From contig DCFW01000038.1 of the NCBI GenBank assembly GCA_002315435.1, forward strand, positions 12,787 to 76,786: a stretch of 64,000 nucleotides of DNA. Direction: 5' to 3'. The position numbers and the translations under genes are program-made. The notes beneath the pieces are model-generated. The model did not search any database, was not told where the DNA came from, and worked only from the letters and a program-made list of their open reading frames with translations. Shown here one piece after another: positions 26,883 to 35,442 of this stretch. Position 1 is the first letter of the stretch. Each line of letters begins with the position of its first letter. The DNA is from Bacteroidales bacterium UBA1794. Its GTDB lineage: Bacteria > Bacteroidota > Bacteroidia > Bacteroidales > Bacteroidaceae.

Positions 26883-29225
26883 ATGTACAAATTACCTAAT
26901 ACATTAGACGAAGATATCCGGTACATCGATACCTTAATCAAAGATTTTAATTCTGGAAAAATCTCAGCGGGAGAGCTAAAGGCCATACGTGTACCTATGG
27001 GCATTTACGAGCAACGGACCAATGGAACTTATATGTTGCGTATCAGGTGTAGTGGAGGATTCATCCTGCCGTCACAACTTATACAAGTGGCTGAAACAGC
27101 TACACATTTCAATGCTTCGCATATACACATTACAAGTCGCCAGGAAGTACAGATACATCATTTGAAAATAGAGGATGCTGTTCCGGCTATCAATGAATTA
27201 AAGTCCGTAGAGTTAGGAACGAAAGGTGGTGGAGGCAACACGGTCAGGAATATGCTGGTTGATATACGATCAGGTATTTCCGATAAAGAGGTGTTCGATA
27301 CTTATCCTTATGTATCTGACTTGACGACATTCCTGATTGCTCAGAAAGATTCGTTTACATTGCCTCGTAAATTAAAAATAGCATTCGCTCTGTCCGAATC
27401 GGAACCTAATTATGCATTGATAAATGATTTAGGATTTATCCCCATTATCAAGGAAGGGAAGCGGGGATTCAAGGTATATTTGGGAGGTTCAGTTGCATCA
27501 AATCCGCACTTGGGATGGAAGATTTTCGATTACTTGCCTGAGGAAGATCTTTTTCGCGTAGTGATAGCCACCAAACGATTCTTTTCTGCAAACGGTAACC
27601 GCAAGAACCGTCACAAAGCACGTATCCGTTACATATTTTATAAACTGGGGGAAGAAGATACAAAGAATTTATTCTATACATACTTTGAGGAAACCAAATC
27701 AGATGCATCATTGACATACATTCCTTCAAAGCCGATTCTTTACGAGCATCTAGAGCCGTCTTTTCCTCCTGAAACGAATGGCACATTGCCATTTAAACTT
27801 TGGAAAGCAAGATACACGGAAGTTCAGAAAACAAACGATTTTTTCTCTGTATTCGTTCCATTTCTTCATGGCAATGCTCCGGCAACGGTATTTCTGGCTA
27901 TTGCACATTTCGCAGAAGCCTTCGGTGAAGACACGCTGCGGTTTACTACACGGCAGTCTCTGCAAATCAGGAATATACCGGAAGCTTATCTGCCCAATTT
28001 ATACACTCTGCTTAAAGATTTGCAATTTGATATAGACAATCCGCTGCTATTAAACAATATTACTTCTTGTACGGGTGCCGATACTTGCCGCTTGGGTATC
28101 TGTTTTTCCAAAGGACTACAGGAAGCAATCAGGGAAAGACTCGTTAAAAGTAATCTTCCACTCGACGAATTGGATGGTTTATTGATCAACATCTCTGGAT
28201 GTACCAATTCCTGTGACCAACAGATATGGGCTGATCTGGGATTTTCAGGCCGCATTTTCCGCTTTGCAGATCATGCCGCTCCGGCTTATACCGTATATGC
28301 CCGCACCGAAGGAAATTTTACATTGGGGCAACCTCTAGGAGCAATCAGTGCACACGATGTGCCGCTATTTGTAGAAGAAGTATTGCATGATTATTTGAAG
28401 AAAAAAGATTTATACAATAAATTCACGGAATATACGTCAAATGAAGGTAAAGGATTTATTGTTCAAAGACTCAAAGAGCTACATGATATACCTTCTTTTG
28501 AAGAAGACAAGAATTATTATTTCGATTGGGGTGCCAAAGAAATATTCTCGCTTACCAGCCATGGAAAAGCAGAATGCTCTGCCGGTTTATTTGATATGAT
28601 CGACATTGACAAAGCTTACATTGAGGACAATCGCACGAAGTTATCCAAAGCAAAAAACAACACGGAACGAGAAAAATATCTGTATGATATTGTTTTCTCA
28701 GCTTCACGTATGTTGCTGATTACACGCGGAGTAGAACCTAGAAATGAGGAAGAAGTGTTCCAACAGTTTTCCGAATTGTTCATCACACAGAAATTAGTGG
28801 ATGCAAAGTTCCAAAAAGTGATAGATGCTGCATCTAAAAAGGATCCTCTTGACGCATTGGAACAAGATATTCTGGAATTGGGAGACGCTATCATAGCACT
28901 TTACGGAACAATTGACGACAGTTTGCAATTCAAACTTCCGACACAAAATACGGACAGCCCAATCGTGGAGAAAACGGACATACAAGAGACGGGAAAAGGA
29001 TCTCCGATAACAGTAAAAGACTTTCGTGGAGTTGTTTGTCCCATCAATTTCGTCAAAACTAAAATAGCCTTGGCTCCTCTAAAAAGCGGAGATTTGTTGG
29101 AGGTATGGATTGACGACGGTCAGCCTATCGAAAACGTACCGGGTTCTGTGCGAAATGAAGGACATGAAATTTTAAGTACATTACAAGTGGACGACTATTG
29201 GAAGGTCTTAATCAAAAAGAAATAA
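26883..29225 (+). CDS. Siroheme sulfite reductase fused to a helical linker and a TusA-like sulfur-transfer domain
   Basis: The 780-residue protein reduces sulfite to sulfide by six electrons. Residues 1-505 are a ferredoxin-type nitrite/sulfite reductase: ferredoxin-like halves (IRVPMGIYEQRTNG, FTTRQSLQIRNI) and the siroheme-[4Fe-4S] cysteines C396, C402, C440, C444 (SCTGADTC, SGCTNSC). Residues about 555-685 are helical and HEPN-like, without a clear RxxxxH motif. Residues 708-778 are a TusA/SirA-like domain with VVCPINFVKTK, Cys719 being the likely persulfide cysteine; the usual CPxP is CPIN. The fusion suggests that the sulfide product is loaded onto Cys719 rather than set free, possibly on its way to the HcyS-type carrier. 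First gene of a seven-activity operon. Confidence 0.92.
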   Translation: MYKLPNTLDEDIRYIDTLIKDFNSGKISAGELKAIRVPMGIYEQRTNGTYMLRIRCSGGFILPSQLIQVAETATHFNASHIHITSRQEVQIHHLKIEDAVPAINELKSVELGTKGGGGNTVRNMLVDIRSGISDKEVFDTYPYVSDLTTFLIAQKDSFTLPRKLKIAFALSESEPNYALINDLGFIPIIKEGKRGFKVYLGGSVASNPHLGWKIFDYLPEEDLFRVVIATKRFFSANGNRKNRHKARIRYIFYKLGEEDTKNLFYTYFEETKSDASLTYIPSKPILYEHLEPSFPPETNGTLPFKLWKARYTEVQKTNDFFSVFVPFLHGNAPATVFLAIAHFAEAFGEDTLRFTTRQSLQIRNIPEAYLPNLYTLLKDLQFDIDNPLLLNNITSCTGADTCRLGICFSKGLQEAIRERLVKSNLPLDELDGLLINISGCTNSCDQQIWADLGFSGRIFRFADHAAPAYTVYARTEGNFTLGQPLGAISAHDVPLFVEEVLHDYLKKKDLYNKFTEYTSNEGKGFIVQRLKELHDIPSFEEDKNYYFDWGAKEIFSLTSHGKAECSAGLFDMIDIDKAYIEDNRTKLSKAKNNTEREKYLYDIVFSASRMLLITRGVEPRNEEEVFQQFSELFITQKLVDAKFQKVIDAASKKDPLDALEQDILELGDAIIALYGTIDDSLQFKLPTQNTDSPIVEKTDIQETGKGSPITVKDFRGVVCPINFVKTKIALAPLKSGDLLEVWIDDGQPIENVPGSVRNEGHEILSTLQVDDYWKVLIKKK

Positions 29226-29228
29226 TAC

Positions 29229-29684
29229 ATGGATTTTTTACCGATCAACATACGCATCAGCGACGGAAAAGTATTGATCGTCGGTGGTGGAAAAGTGGCT
29301 ACACACAAAGCAAAAATACTGGCACGGTTCACGAAACACGCAGTAGTCATTGCCGAAAATTTCAGTGAGGAGATCAAAGAACTTTCCTTTAAATTGATTG
29401 AAAAGAAATACGATTCTGAAGATTTAAAGGGATATAGGCTTGTTTTTATCTGTACGGACGATCACGAATTGAATCATGAAATAAAAAGGCAAGCAACCGA
29501 ACAAGGCATTTTAGCCAGCGTTTGCGACGACACGTCCTACTGCGATTTCGTCTCTCCTGCCATATATAAAAAAGATAATCTTACTATAGCTGTAGGAACA
29601 GACGGCAAGCAAGTAAAGCGTGCTATTGCCGTCCGAAACCAGATAAAAGAAAAAATAGAAGATGGTAGAATACAAATCGATTAA
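29229..29684 (+). CDS. Precorrin-2 dehydrogenase / sirohydrochlorin ferrochelatase (Met8/CysG N-terminal type)
   Basis: This protein oxidises precorrin-2 with NAD and inserts iron to give siroheme. The 151-residue length matches the short Rossmann part of Met8/CysG, with LPINIRISDGKVLIVGGGKVATHKAKIL at the N-terminus (GGGKVA at about 18-23), an acidic CTDDHELN and VCDDTSYCDFVSPA. The SAM methylase normally joined to it in CysG is encoded separately here, in the HemC-CobA-HemD fusion. The C-terminal dimer/active-site helices are shortened. It is 3 bp after sulfite reductase and overlaps hemA by 23 bp, so the coupling of enzyme and cofactor is tight. Confidence 0.92.
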   Translation: MDFLPINIRISDGKVLIVGGGKVATHKAKILARFTKHAVVIAENFSEEIKELSFKLIEKKYDSEDLKGYRLVFICTDDHELNHEIKRQATEQGILASVCDDTSYCDFVSPAIYKKDNLTIAVGTDGKQVKRAIAVRNQIKEKIEDGRIQID

Positions 29685-30585
29685 TCAATCGAAAAACTCG
29701 TTGGAAGAGCGGGAACAATACTTCTTCAACAACTTACTGAAACAAGATGATAAATTACCCAAAGTACTGATTCAAACCTGCAACCGTATGGAGGTATATT
29801 ACGGTAAAGGCACAATAGAGGAATCTACCATACGGCATCTATTCCGAGTCTGTGCAGGATTGGAATCGGCACTTATAGGGGAGCGTGCTGTTCAGGGACA
29901 GATTCGCAACGCTTATGAGGATGCTTGCAAAAAATATCACCTGCCCGGAAGTCTTCACAAACTTTTTCAAGCTGCCTTGTTTGTTGGGAAAAGAGTGAGA
30001 AATGAAACATGCATTTCACAAGGTGCCGTATCGCATAGCTTGGCTGCAATTGAATTGATGAAACAAGAGAATATCGACTTTGCCCACGCTTTCATCAGCA
30101 TTATCGGAGTGAACAAGCTGACGGAAGATATGCTGAGATTCTTAAAGAACAAGGGAGCGATACTCATCTTTCTTGGAAACAGAAGTTTGGAAAAGGCAAA
30201 AACCCTGGCTGCAAAAGTCGATACGGAAATAGGTACATTCTCATTGAGCGAGAAGCAACATTTCTTCGATATATCTGATGTGATTATCTCCGCTACCTCA
30301 GCACCGCATTACATCATACATGAAAAAGAGGTGACCGGACAAAGGAAGCAATTATATATTGATCTGGCTTTTCCACGGGATATAGAACCGGCAATCGGGG
30401 AAAAGAAAAATGTGACTCTCTATAACCTAAGTGATGTGGAGAAGAGAATCTCACAAAATTTCCAACTCCGCAACGAATGTATAAAGAAAGCGGAACGCAT
30501 CATCGAAGAAGAAATCAAGAACCTACGTATCTCTTTACACAAAATGGAAGAAATACAGCGGAACCATGTCATAGGTGTTCAATAA
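29662..30585 (+). CDS. hemA: Glutamyl-tRNA reductase, short form without C-terminal dimer domain
   Basis: This enzyme reduces glutamyl-tRNA(Glu) to glutamate-1-semialdehyde with NADPH, the first step of tetrapyrrole synthesis. The catalytic Cys40 lies in IQTCNRMEVYY, and the ESALIGERAVQGQIRNAYEDA and GAVSHSLAAIEL blocks of the family are clear. The Rossmann region is weak: the usual GAGEMG reads GVNKLT around residue 151. The protein ends at 307 residues, whereas HemA is normally about 415-430; the missing part is the C-terminal helical dimerisation domain, of which only the connecting helix (KKAERIIEEEIKN) remains. The reading frame is clean, so this looks like a genuine short form. Confidence 0.9.
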   Translation: MVEYKSINQSKNSLEEREQYFFNNLLKQDDKLPKVLIQTCNRMEVYYGKGTIEESTIRHLFRVCAGLESALIGERAVQGQIRNAYEDACKKYHLPGSLHKLFQAALFVGKRVRNETCISQGAVSHSLAAIELMKQENIDFAHAFISIIGVNKLTEDMLRFLKNKGAILIFLGNRSLEKAKTLAAKVDTEIGTFSLSEKQHFFDISDVIISATSAPHYIIHEKEVTGQRKQLYIDLAFPRDIEPAIGEKKNVTLYNLSDVEKRISQNFQLRNECIKKAERIIEEEIKNLRISLHKMEEIQRNHVIGVQ

Positions 30586-30597
30586 AAAAAGAAACTC

Positions 30598-32610
30598 ATG
30601 AACACGATTAAAACCATAGCTCGAAAAAGTCGTTTGTCGCTGTTGCAAGTGAAGGAAGTTTTCAAAATGTATCCTCAAATAGAATATGAATTGAAAACGA
30701 CGGATTCATTCGGAGACATCCACAAAGATATTTCACTCCTTGAGGGGGAAGCGCCTGAAGATATTTTCACACGTGAACTCGATGAAGCATTGAAACTGGG
30801 GAAAGTGGATATTGCCATACATTCGGCCAAAGATCTGCCATACCCTCTCCATGAAGGACAAGAAGTGATCGCTCTCTTACCGGCTTTCGACACAACGGAT
30901 TCTTTGGTAAGCCGTAATCAGTTAAAACTGGCAGAACTTCCTAACGGATCACGCATCGGTACAAGCTCTCCGCTACGCAAAAAAGAATTGACGGCTCTTC
31001 GCCCTGATCTGAAGATTTGTGGTGTACGGGGTTGTATTGAGGAAAGAATAAAACTTGTTGAAGAGGATGAACTGGATGCCGTGATTGTAGCTACCTGCGC
31101 GCTGAAACGATTGGACATGACGGATTGTATCTCCGAGGTATTACCGTTTAAAACACATCCGCTACAGGGCTTTCTAGCCATCACGGCACAAAGAGGAAGA
31201 GAGGACTTGAAATCTTTGTTCTTCGAACACGATATACTCCATAAGCAAGGTGAGGTAACGATTGTGGGATTCGGTCCGGGGAATCCGGATTTGTTAACGG
31301 TAGCAGGCGTGAAAGCTCTTAAAGAAGCTGACATTATCTATTACGATGACTTGATTGATAAACAATATCTCAACCAATTTTCATCAGAAAAAGTGTATGT
31401 AGGTAAACGCAACGGCAAACATTCTTTCAACCAACTCACCCTACAAGAATTGTTACTCGAAGCAGCACGTGCAGGCAAGACAATTGTTCGCCTGAAAGGA
31501 GGTGATCCGTCTATCTTCGCCCATCTGGGTGAGGAAGTGGAATATCTGGGAAGCAACCTGATACGAGTGAGCGTAATTCCGGGAATCACCACGGCATCAG
31601 CTCTTTCGGCTTGTTCAAAAATCAGTTTGACGCATAGATTCCTGTCATCATCCGTTGCATTTGTATCGGGACATAATATAGACATACCCACTCCGGATGC
31701 AGATACGCTGGTGTATTACATGGGTGCCGGAAACCTAAAAAAGATCGCTCAAAAATTAATCATAAAGGGGCTTTCTTTCAAGACTCCCGTATTGCTCATG
31801 TACAATGTTTCTATGCCCGACCAACAAAGTTATTATACAACTCTTGAAGAGCTGACCAATTCTGATAAGGTTTACCCTACACCGCTGGTTGCATTGATAG
31901 GAGCTGTGATTGCACAGCATTTCCATAAGATTCAATCCCAACCGCACTACGTACTTTTGACCGGATTGTCCGACAATAAAGAATACGAAAAGTACGGTAC
32001 GGTCATTCACACGCCTTTGATTGAGATAAAACCGATCAGCGACAGCAAAGTGATTCGGGAGAGTATTCGGAATATAGAGTCGTACAACTATCTCTTGTTT
32101 ACAAGCAGATACGCCGTACGTTATTGGATTGAAGCCCTTATTGATCAAGGAAAAGATGTCAGGTCACTGCATTCATGCAAAATTGTTGCCATCGGTCATG
32201 TCACAAGTTCCGAACTTAAATCCAACGGCATACATGCAGATTACGTGGCTTCGGAAGAGAATTCGTTCGGAGTGGTTCAACTGTTTTCTTCACTTCCCAA
32301 AGGAAGAATCTTATTGCCTCGATCCGACAAAGCACTGGACATTATTCCATCGATATTACGAGAAAGCGGTTACACGATAGATACTATCGAAGCCTATTCG
32401 AATACTTTTCCCGAAGAAGTGAACAAAGTCGATTTAAGACAAATAGAAACAATCGTCTTTACCTCCCCTTCATGTGTTGATGGATTTCTGCGACTCTACG
32501 GCACTTTTCCCGAAAACAAAAGATTCATTACACGCGGGAAGATAACAAGGACGTATTTAGATAAGAAGATCAAAGATTTATCAGAAAATTTACATTGCGA
32601 TATAAGATAA
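30598..32610 (+). CDS. HemC-CobA-HemD fusion: hydroxymethylbilane synthase, uroporphyrinogen-III methyltransferase and synthase
   Basis: One 670-residue protein carries three successive tetrapyrrole activities leading from porphobilinogen to precorrin-2. Residues 1-212 are HemC domains 1-2 (RKSRLSLLQVKEV, HSAKDLP with catalytic Asp79, GTSSPLRKKEL, GVRGCIEERI). Residues 218-450 are CobA (VGFGPGNPDLLT, VRLKGGDPSIFAH, YMGAGNL). Residues 462-670 are HemD (FTSRYAVRYW, AIGHVTSSEL, LLPRSD, FTSPSCVDGF). HemC stops right after the segment equivalent to E. coli PAVGQGAV, so domain 3 with the cysteine that binds the dipyrromethane cofactor is missing. It starts 12 bp after hemA. Operon context points to siroheme as the product. 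Confidence 0.93.
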   Translation: MNTIKTIARKSRLSLLQVKEVFKMYPQIEYELKTTDSFGDIHKDISLLEGEAPEDIFTRELDEALKLGKVDIAIHSAKDLPYPLHEGQEVIALLPAFDTTDSLVSRNQLKLAELPNGSRIGTSSPLRKKELTALRPDLKICGVRGCIEERIKLVEEDELDAVIVATCALKRLDMTDCISEVLPFKTHPLQGFLAITAQRGREDLKSLFFEHDILHKQGEVTIVGFGPGNPDLLTVAGVKALKEADIIYYDDLIDKQYLNQFSSEKVYVGKRNGKHSFNQLTLQELLLEAARAGKTIVRLKGGDPSIFAHLGEEVEYLGSNLIRVSVIPGITTASALSACSKISLTHRFLSSSVAFVSGHNIDIPTPDADTLVYYMGAGNLKKIAQKLIIKGLSFKTPVLLMYNVSMPDQQSYYTTLEELTNSDKVYPTPLVALIGAVIAQHFHKIQSQPHYVLLTGLSDNKEYEKYGTVIHTPLIEIKPISDSKVIRESIRNIESYNYLLFTSRYAVRYWIEALIDQGKDVRSLHSCKIVAIGHVTSSELKSNGIHADYVASEENSFGVVQLFSSLPKGRILLPRSDKALDIIPSILRESGYTIDTIEAYSNTFPEEVNKVDLRQIETIVFTSPSCVDGFLRLYGTFPENKRFITRGKITRTYLDKKIKDLSENLHCDIR

Positions 32611-32615
32611 TAAAA

Positions 32616-33587
32616 ATGAAAAGATTCAGACAATATAGAACAAATGCCGCTGTTCGCGACAAATATGCCGACATTCACTTAAATGCACAAGATTTCATCT
32701 ATCCTTATTTTGTAGAAGAAGGGGAAGGGAATGTAACGCCCATCCCTACTATGCCGGGAATCAACCGCTATACTCCGGACACGCTGTTGGATGATGTCAA
32801 GGAAACCCTCGAACTGGGGATCAATAAAATACTTCTGTTCGGCGTGATTCCCACTTCGGAGAAAGATGAGCAGGGCAGTGCCGCATACAGCGATCATTCG
32901 CTCATCGTTCGTACCATAAAGACATTAAAAGAAAAATATCCTGCACTCATCATCATCACCGATGTATGTCTATGCGAATATACCAATCACGGACATTGTG
33001 GACTGCTGCACGACCATGATGTAGACAATGATACCACGCTCCCGTTGTTGGCTGAAATGGCCTATCAGCATGCGTTGGCAGGGGCCGACTTTGTGGCACC
33101 GTCAGCCATGATGGACGGACAGGTAGAAGCTATCCGAAAAAAGTTGAATGAGACTCCTTCATTAAAAACAAAGATTCTGGCTTATTCCGCTAAATATGCT
33201 TCAGCATTCTATGGCCCATTCCGCGATGCGGCCGAGAGTACACCCTCTTTCGGTGATCGCAAAAGTTATCAGATGGATTTCCGCACCAGAAATCAGGGAT
33301 TGGAAGAGATTGCTGCCGATTTGGAAGAAGGAGCTGACTGGACAATGGTGAAGCCTGCCATGCCTTATCTGGATATCATTGCCAGAGGGAAAGAGCAATT
33401 TCCCGACATCCCCATGGTCAGTTATCAAGTCAGCGGAGAATATGCTATGCTGAAAGCTGCCGCGCAAGCACAGTTTCTGGATGAGCCACGTGTTGTCTAT
33501 GAAAGTCTGATTGCCATTAAACGTGCCGGAGCAGATTATATCATTACCTATTATGCCAAAGAATGGTTGAAAAAATGGAATCAATGA
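32616..33587 (+). CDS. hemB: Delta-aminolevulinic acid dehydratase (porphobilinogen synthase)
   Basis: The enzyme condenses two 5-aminolevulinate molecules to porphobilinogen. The zinc-binding cysteines are present in VCLCEYTNHGHCG, as in the zinc-dependent class. Both active-site lysines are visible, in AYSAKYASAFYG and MVKPAMPYLD. The start at 32616 lies 5 bp after the fusion gene's stop and gives MKRFRQYRTN; an earlier in-frame ATG at 32595 lies inside that gene and adds nothing conserved. Length is about 323 residues, normal for HemB. Confidence 0.96.
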   Translation: MKRFRQYRTNAAVRDKYADIHLNAQDFIYPYFVEEGEGNVTPIPTMPGINRYTPDTLLDDVKETLELGINKILLFGVIPTSEKDEQGSAAYSDHSLIVRTIKTLKEKYPALIIITDVCLCEYTNHGHCGLLHDHDVDNDTTLPLLAEMAYQHALAGADFVAPSAMMDGQVEAIRKKLNETPSLKTKILAYSAKYASAFYGPFRDAAESTPSFGDRKSYQMDFRTRNQGLEEIAADLEEGADWTMVKPAMPYLDIIARGKEQFPDIPMVSYQVSGEYAMLKAAAQAQFLDEPRVVYESLIAIKRAGADYIITYYAKEWLKKWNQ

Positions 33588-34861
33588 AAGAGTTAATTCG
33601 TCCCAAATCCATTGAAGCTTTCAAGCAAGCTCAACAGTTCATTCCAGGAGGCGTAAACAGCCCTGTCAGGGCATTTAAAAGCGTTGGGGGGACTCCACTA
33701 TTCATTAAGAGAGCGAAAGGCTCTACGTTGATCGATATTGACGATAATGCGTATATCGACCTCTGCCTTTCATGGGGAGTATTTATTTTAGGCCACTCCC
33801 ACCCGCTTGTCAACCAGGCCATACATGCAGCGGTAGACAACGGATCCAGTTATGGAATCCCCACATTGCAGGAAACACAACTGGCTGAAACGGTACATCA
33901 TGCTTTCCCGAGTATGGAGAAAGTCCGCTTCGTCAATTCGGGAACGGAAGCCACCATGAGTGCCATCAGAGTGGCAAGAGGCTTCACTAAACGAGATACA
34001 ATCGTTAAATTTGAAGGTTGCTATCACGGTCATGCCGATCATTTGTTAGTCGCAGCCGGTTCCGGTGTGACCAATATTCAAGGCTCAACCTCAGCAGGAG
34101 TTCCCATTGACTTCACCCGCCACACCGTATGTCTTCCGTACAACGACAAAGAAGCATTAAACAAATACTTTATAGAAAACGGACGAAAAGTGGCAGCCGT
34201 CATCGTAGAACCTGTAGCCTGCAACATGGGAGTTGTCATACCTAAAAATGATTATTTGGCTTATTTGCGCCAAATCACCGAAGAGTATGGGGCGTTATTG
34301 ATTTTCGACGAAGTGATCACCGGATTCCGATTGAGTTACGGAGGAGCACAGGAAGTATATGGCATCACACCGGATCTGACTGCAATAGGAAAAATAATCG
34401 GAGGTGGTTTTCCCGCTGCAGCTTTCGGAGGAAAAGCTGAAATAATGAATATGCTTGCTCCCGACGGTCCCGTATATCAAGCAGGAACGCTATCCGGTAA
34501 CCCTGTTGCAATGGCAGCAGGTATTGCAACCACCGCTATTCTTGCCCAGGAGCACTTCTATGAGCATTTAAGCACTAAGTTCGATACATTTATCGATGAG
34601 CTGAAATCTATCGTCATAAACAAAGATATTCAACTGAACAGCAAGGGCAACATGTATACCCTATTTTTCAACAATGCTCCCGTGCATAATTTTGAAGAAG
34701 CCAAGCATAGCGACCAAAAGCGTTTTGCACTTTATTTTCATAACATGCTTAATAGAGGTATTTATGTATCTCCTTCACAATTCGAGGGAAACTTCCTATC
34801 CGAAGCTCATAGCGAGAGTGATCTGGAGAGAATACTGAAAGCCATTAAAGAAAGCATATGA
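33584..34861 (+). CDS. hemL: Glutamate-1-semialdehyde 2,1-aminomutase
   Basis: This PLP enzyme forms 5-aminolevulinate from glutamate-1-semialdehyde. The family features are IPGGVNSPVRAF near the N-terminus, NSGTEATMSAIRVAR, IVKFEGCYHGHAD, LIFDEVITGFR and the PLP lysine in AIGKIIGGGFPAAAFGG. The start at 33584 is chosen because it forms an ATGA overlap with the hemB stop; two upstream in-frame ATGs (33563, 33575) lie within hemB. At 425 residues the length is normal. It is the last gene of the operon; no hemE, hemN or hemH follows, so this operon supplies siroheme and not heme. Confidence 0.96.
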   Translation: MKELIRPKSIEAFKQAQQFIPGGVNSPVRAFKSVGGTPLFIKRAKGSTLIDIDDNAYIDLCLSWGVFILGHSHPLVNQAIHAAVDNGSSYGIPTLQETQLAETVHHAFPSMEKVRFVNSGTEATMSAIRVARGFTKRDTIVKFEGCYHGHADHLLVAAGSGVTNIQGSTSAGVPIDFTRHTVCLPYNDKEALNKYFIENGRKVAAVIVEPVACNMGVVIPKNDYLAYLRQITEEYGALLIFDEVITGFRLSYGGAQEVYGITPDLTAIGKIIGGGFPAAAFGGKAEIMNMLAPDGPVYQAGTLSGNPVAMAAGIATTAILAQEHFYEHLSTKFDTFIDELKSIVINKDIQLNSKGNMYTLFFNNAPVHNFEEAKHSDQKRFALYFHNMLNRGIYVSPSQFEGNFLSEAHSESDLERILKAIKESI

Positions 34862-34876
34862 ATTTGATCTAGGGTG

Positions 34877-34963
34877 CGTTCCTATATACCATCGACTACC
34901 CATCCAAGCATGGATCACTACCTCATCCATTATAGGATCGTACCCCAATGGTATATAGCAACG
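34877..34963. repeat. Long inverted repeat after hemL
   Basis: CGTTCCTATATACCAT (34877-34892) and ATGGTATATAGCAACG (34948-34963) are complementary except at one position and enclose 55 bp. It starts 15 bp past the hemL stop. There is no T-run, so it is not a plain terminator; a structured element or the end of a small mobile unit is possible. Confidence 0.6.
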
Positions 34964-35244
34964 ATACGCTTCGTTTTGTTTACTAAAATAAACACTATAA
35001 TACAAACATATACAAATAGTTAGTTCACTTGTTCGCACCCCCTACACCCTCATTTTTGCACTTTTTCTGTAATCAACTGTAATAGTGCTATTTATCGCCG
35101 TTTTTTAACACTTGCTTTTTCCCATTTTTGGCGTTTAAATACCGTTCGAGCACCGTTCGAAGAACTTCAAAAATCAATGAAAATTATTCAAATAGCTATA
35201 TATCAGTTGATTAATAAATAGGACAATATAATTAACTAATTTTA

Positions 35245-35298
35245 GTTAGTTCGCGTAGTTCGCGTTAGTTCGCGCTTGAGCGAAAAACGCGAACTAAC
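35245..35298. repeat. TTAGTTCGCG repeat cluster 1
   Basis: Three direct copies of (GT)TAGTTCGCG at 35245-35255, 35256-35264 and 35265-35274 are followed by an inverted copy CGCGAACTAAC at 35288-35298, so the block can form a hairpin. Confidence 0.75.
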
Positions 35299-35382
35299 TC
35301 TGCAAAAGTGCTGTAATTTACATATAATAAGTATGTTATAAAATAAAAGTAGGCTATAATGAATGAATATGTAAAAATAAGA

Positions 35383-35442
35383 GGAGTTAGTTCGCGATAT
35401 TTTTTTTAGCGCGAACTAACGCGAACTACGCGAACTAACTCC
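35383..35442. repeat. TTAGTTCGCG repeat cluster 2
   Basis: GGAGTTAGTTCGCG (35383-35396) faces three inverted copies (35409-35420, 35420-35429 region, and CGCGAACTAACTCC at 35429-35442). The outer copies are a perfect 14-bp inverted pair. The order is the mirror image of cluster 1: one unit then three, against three then one. Confidence 0.75.
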
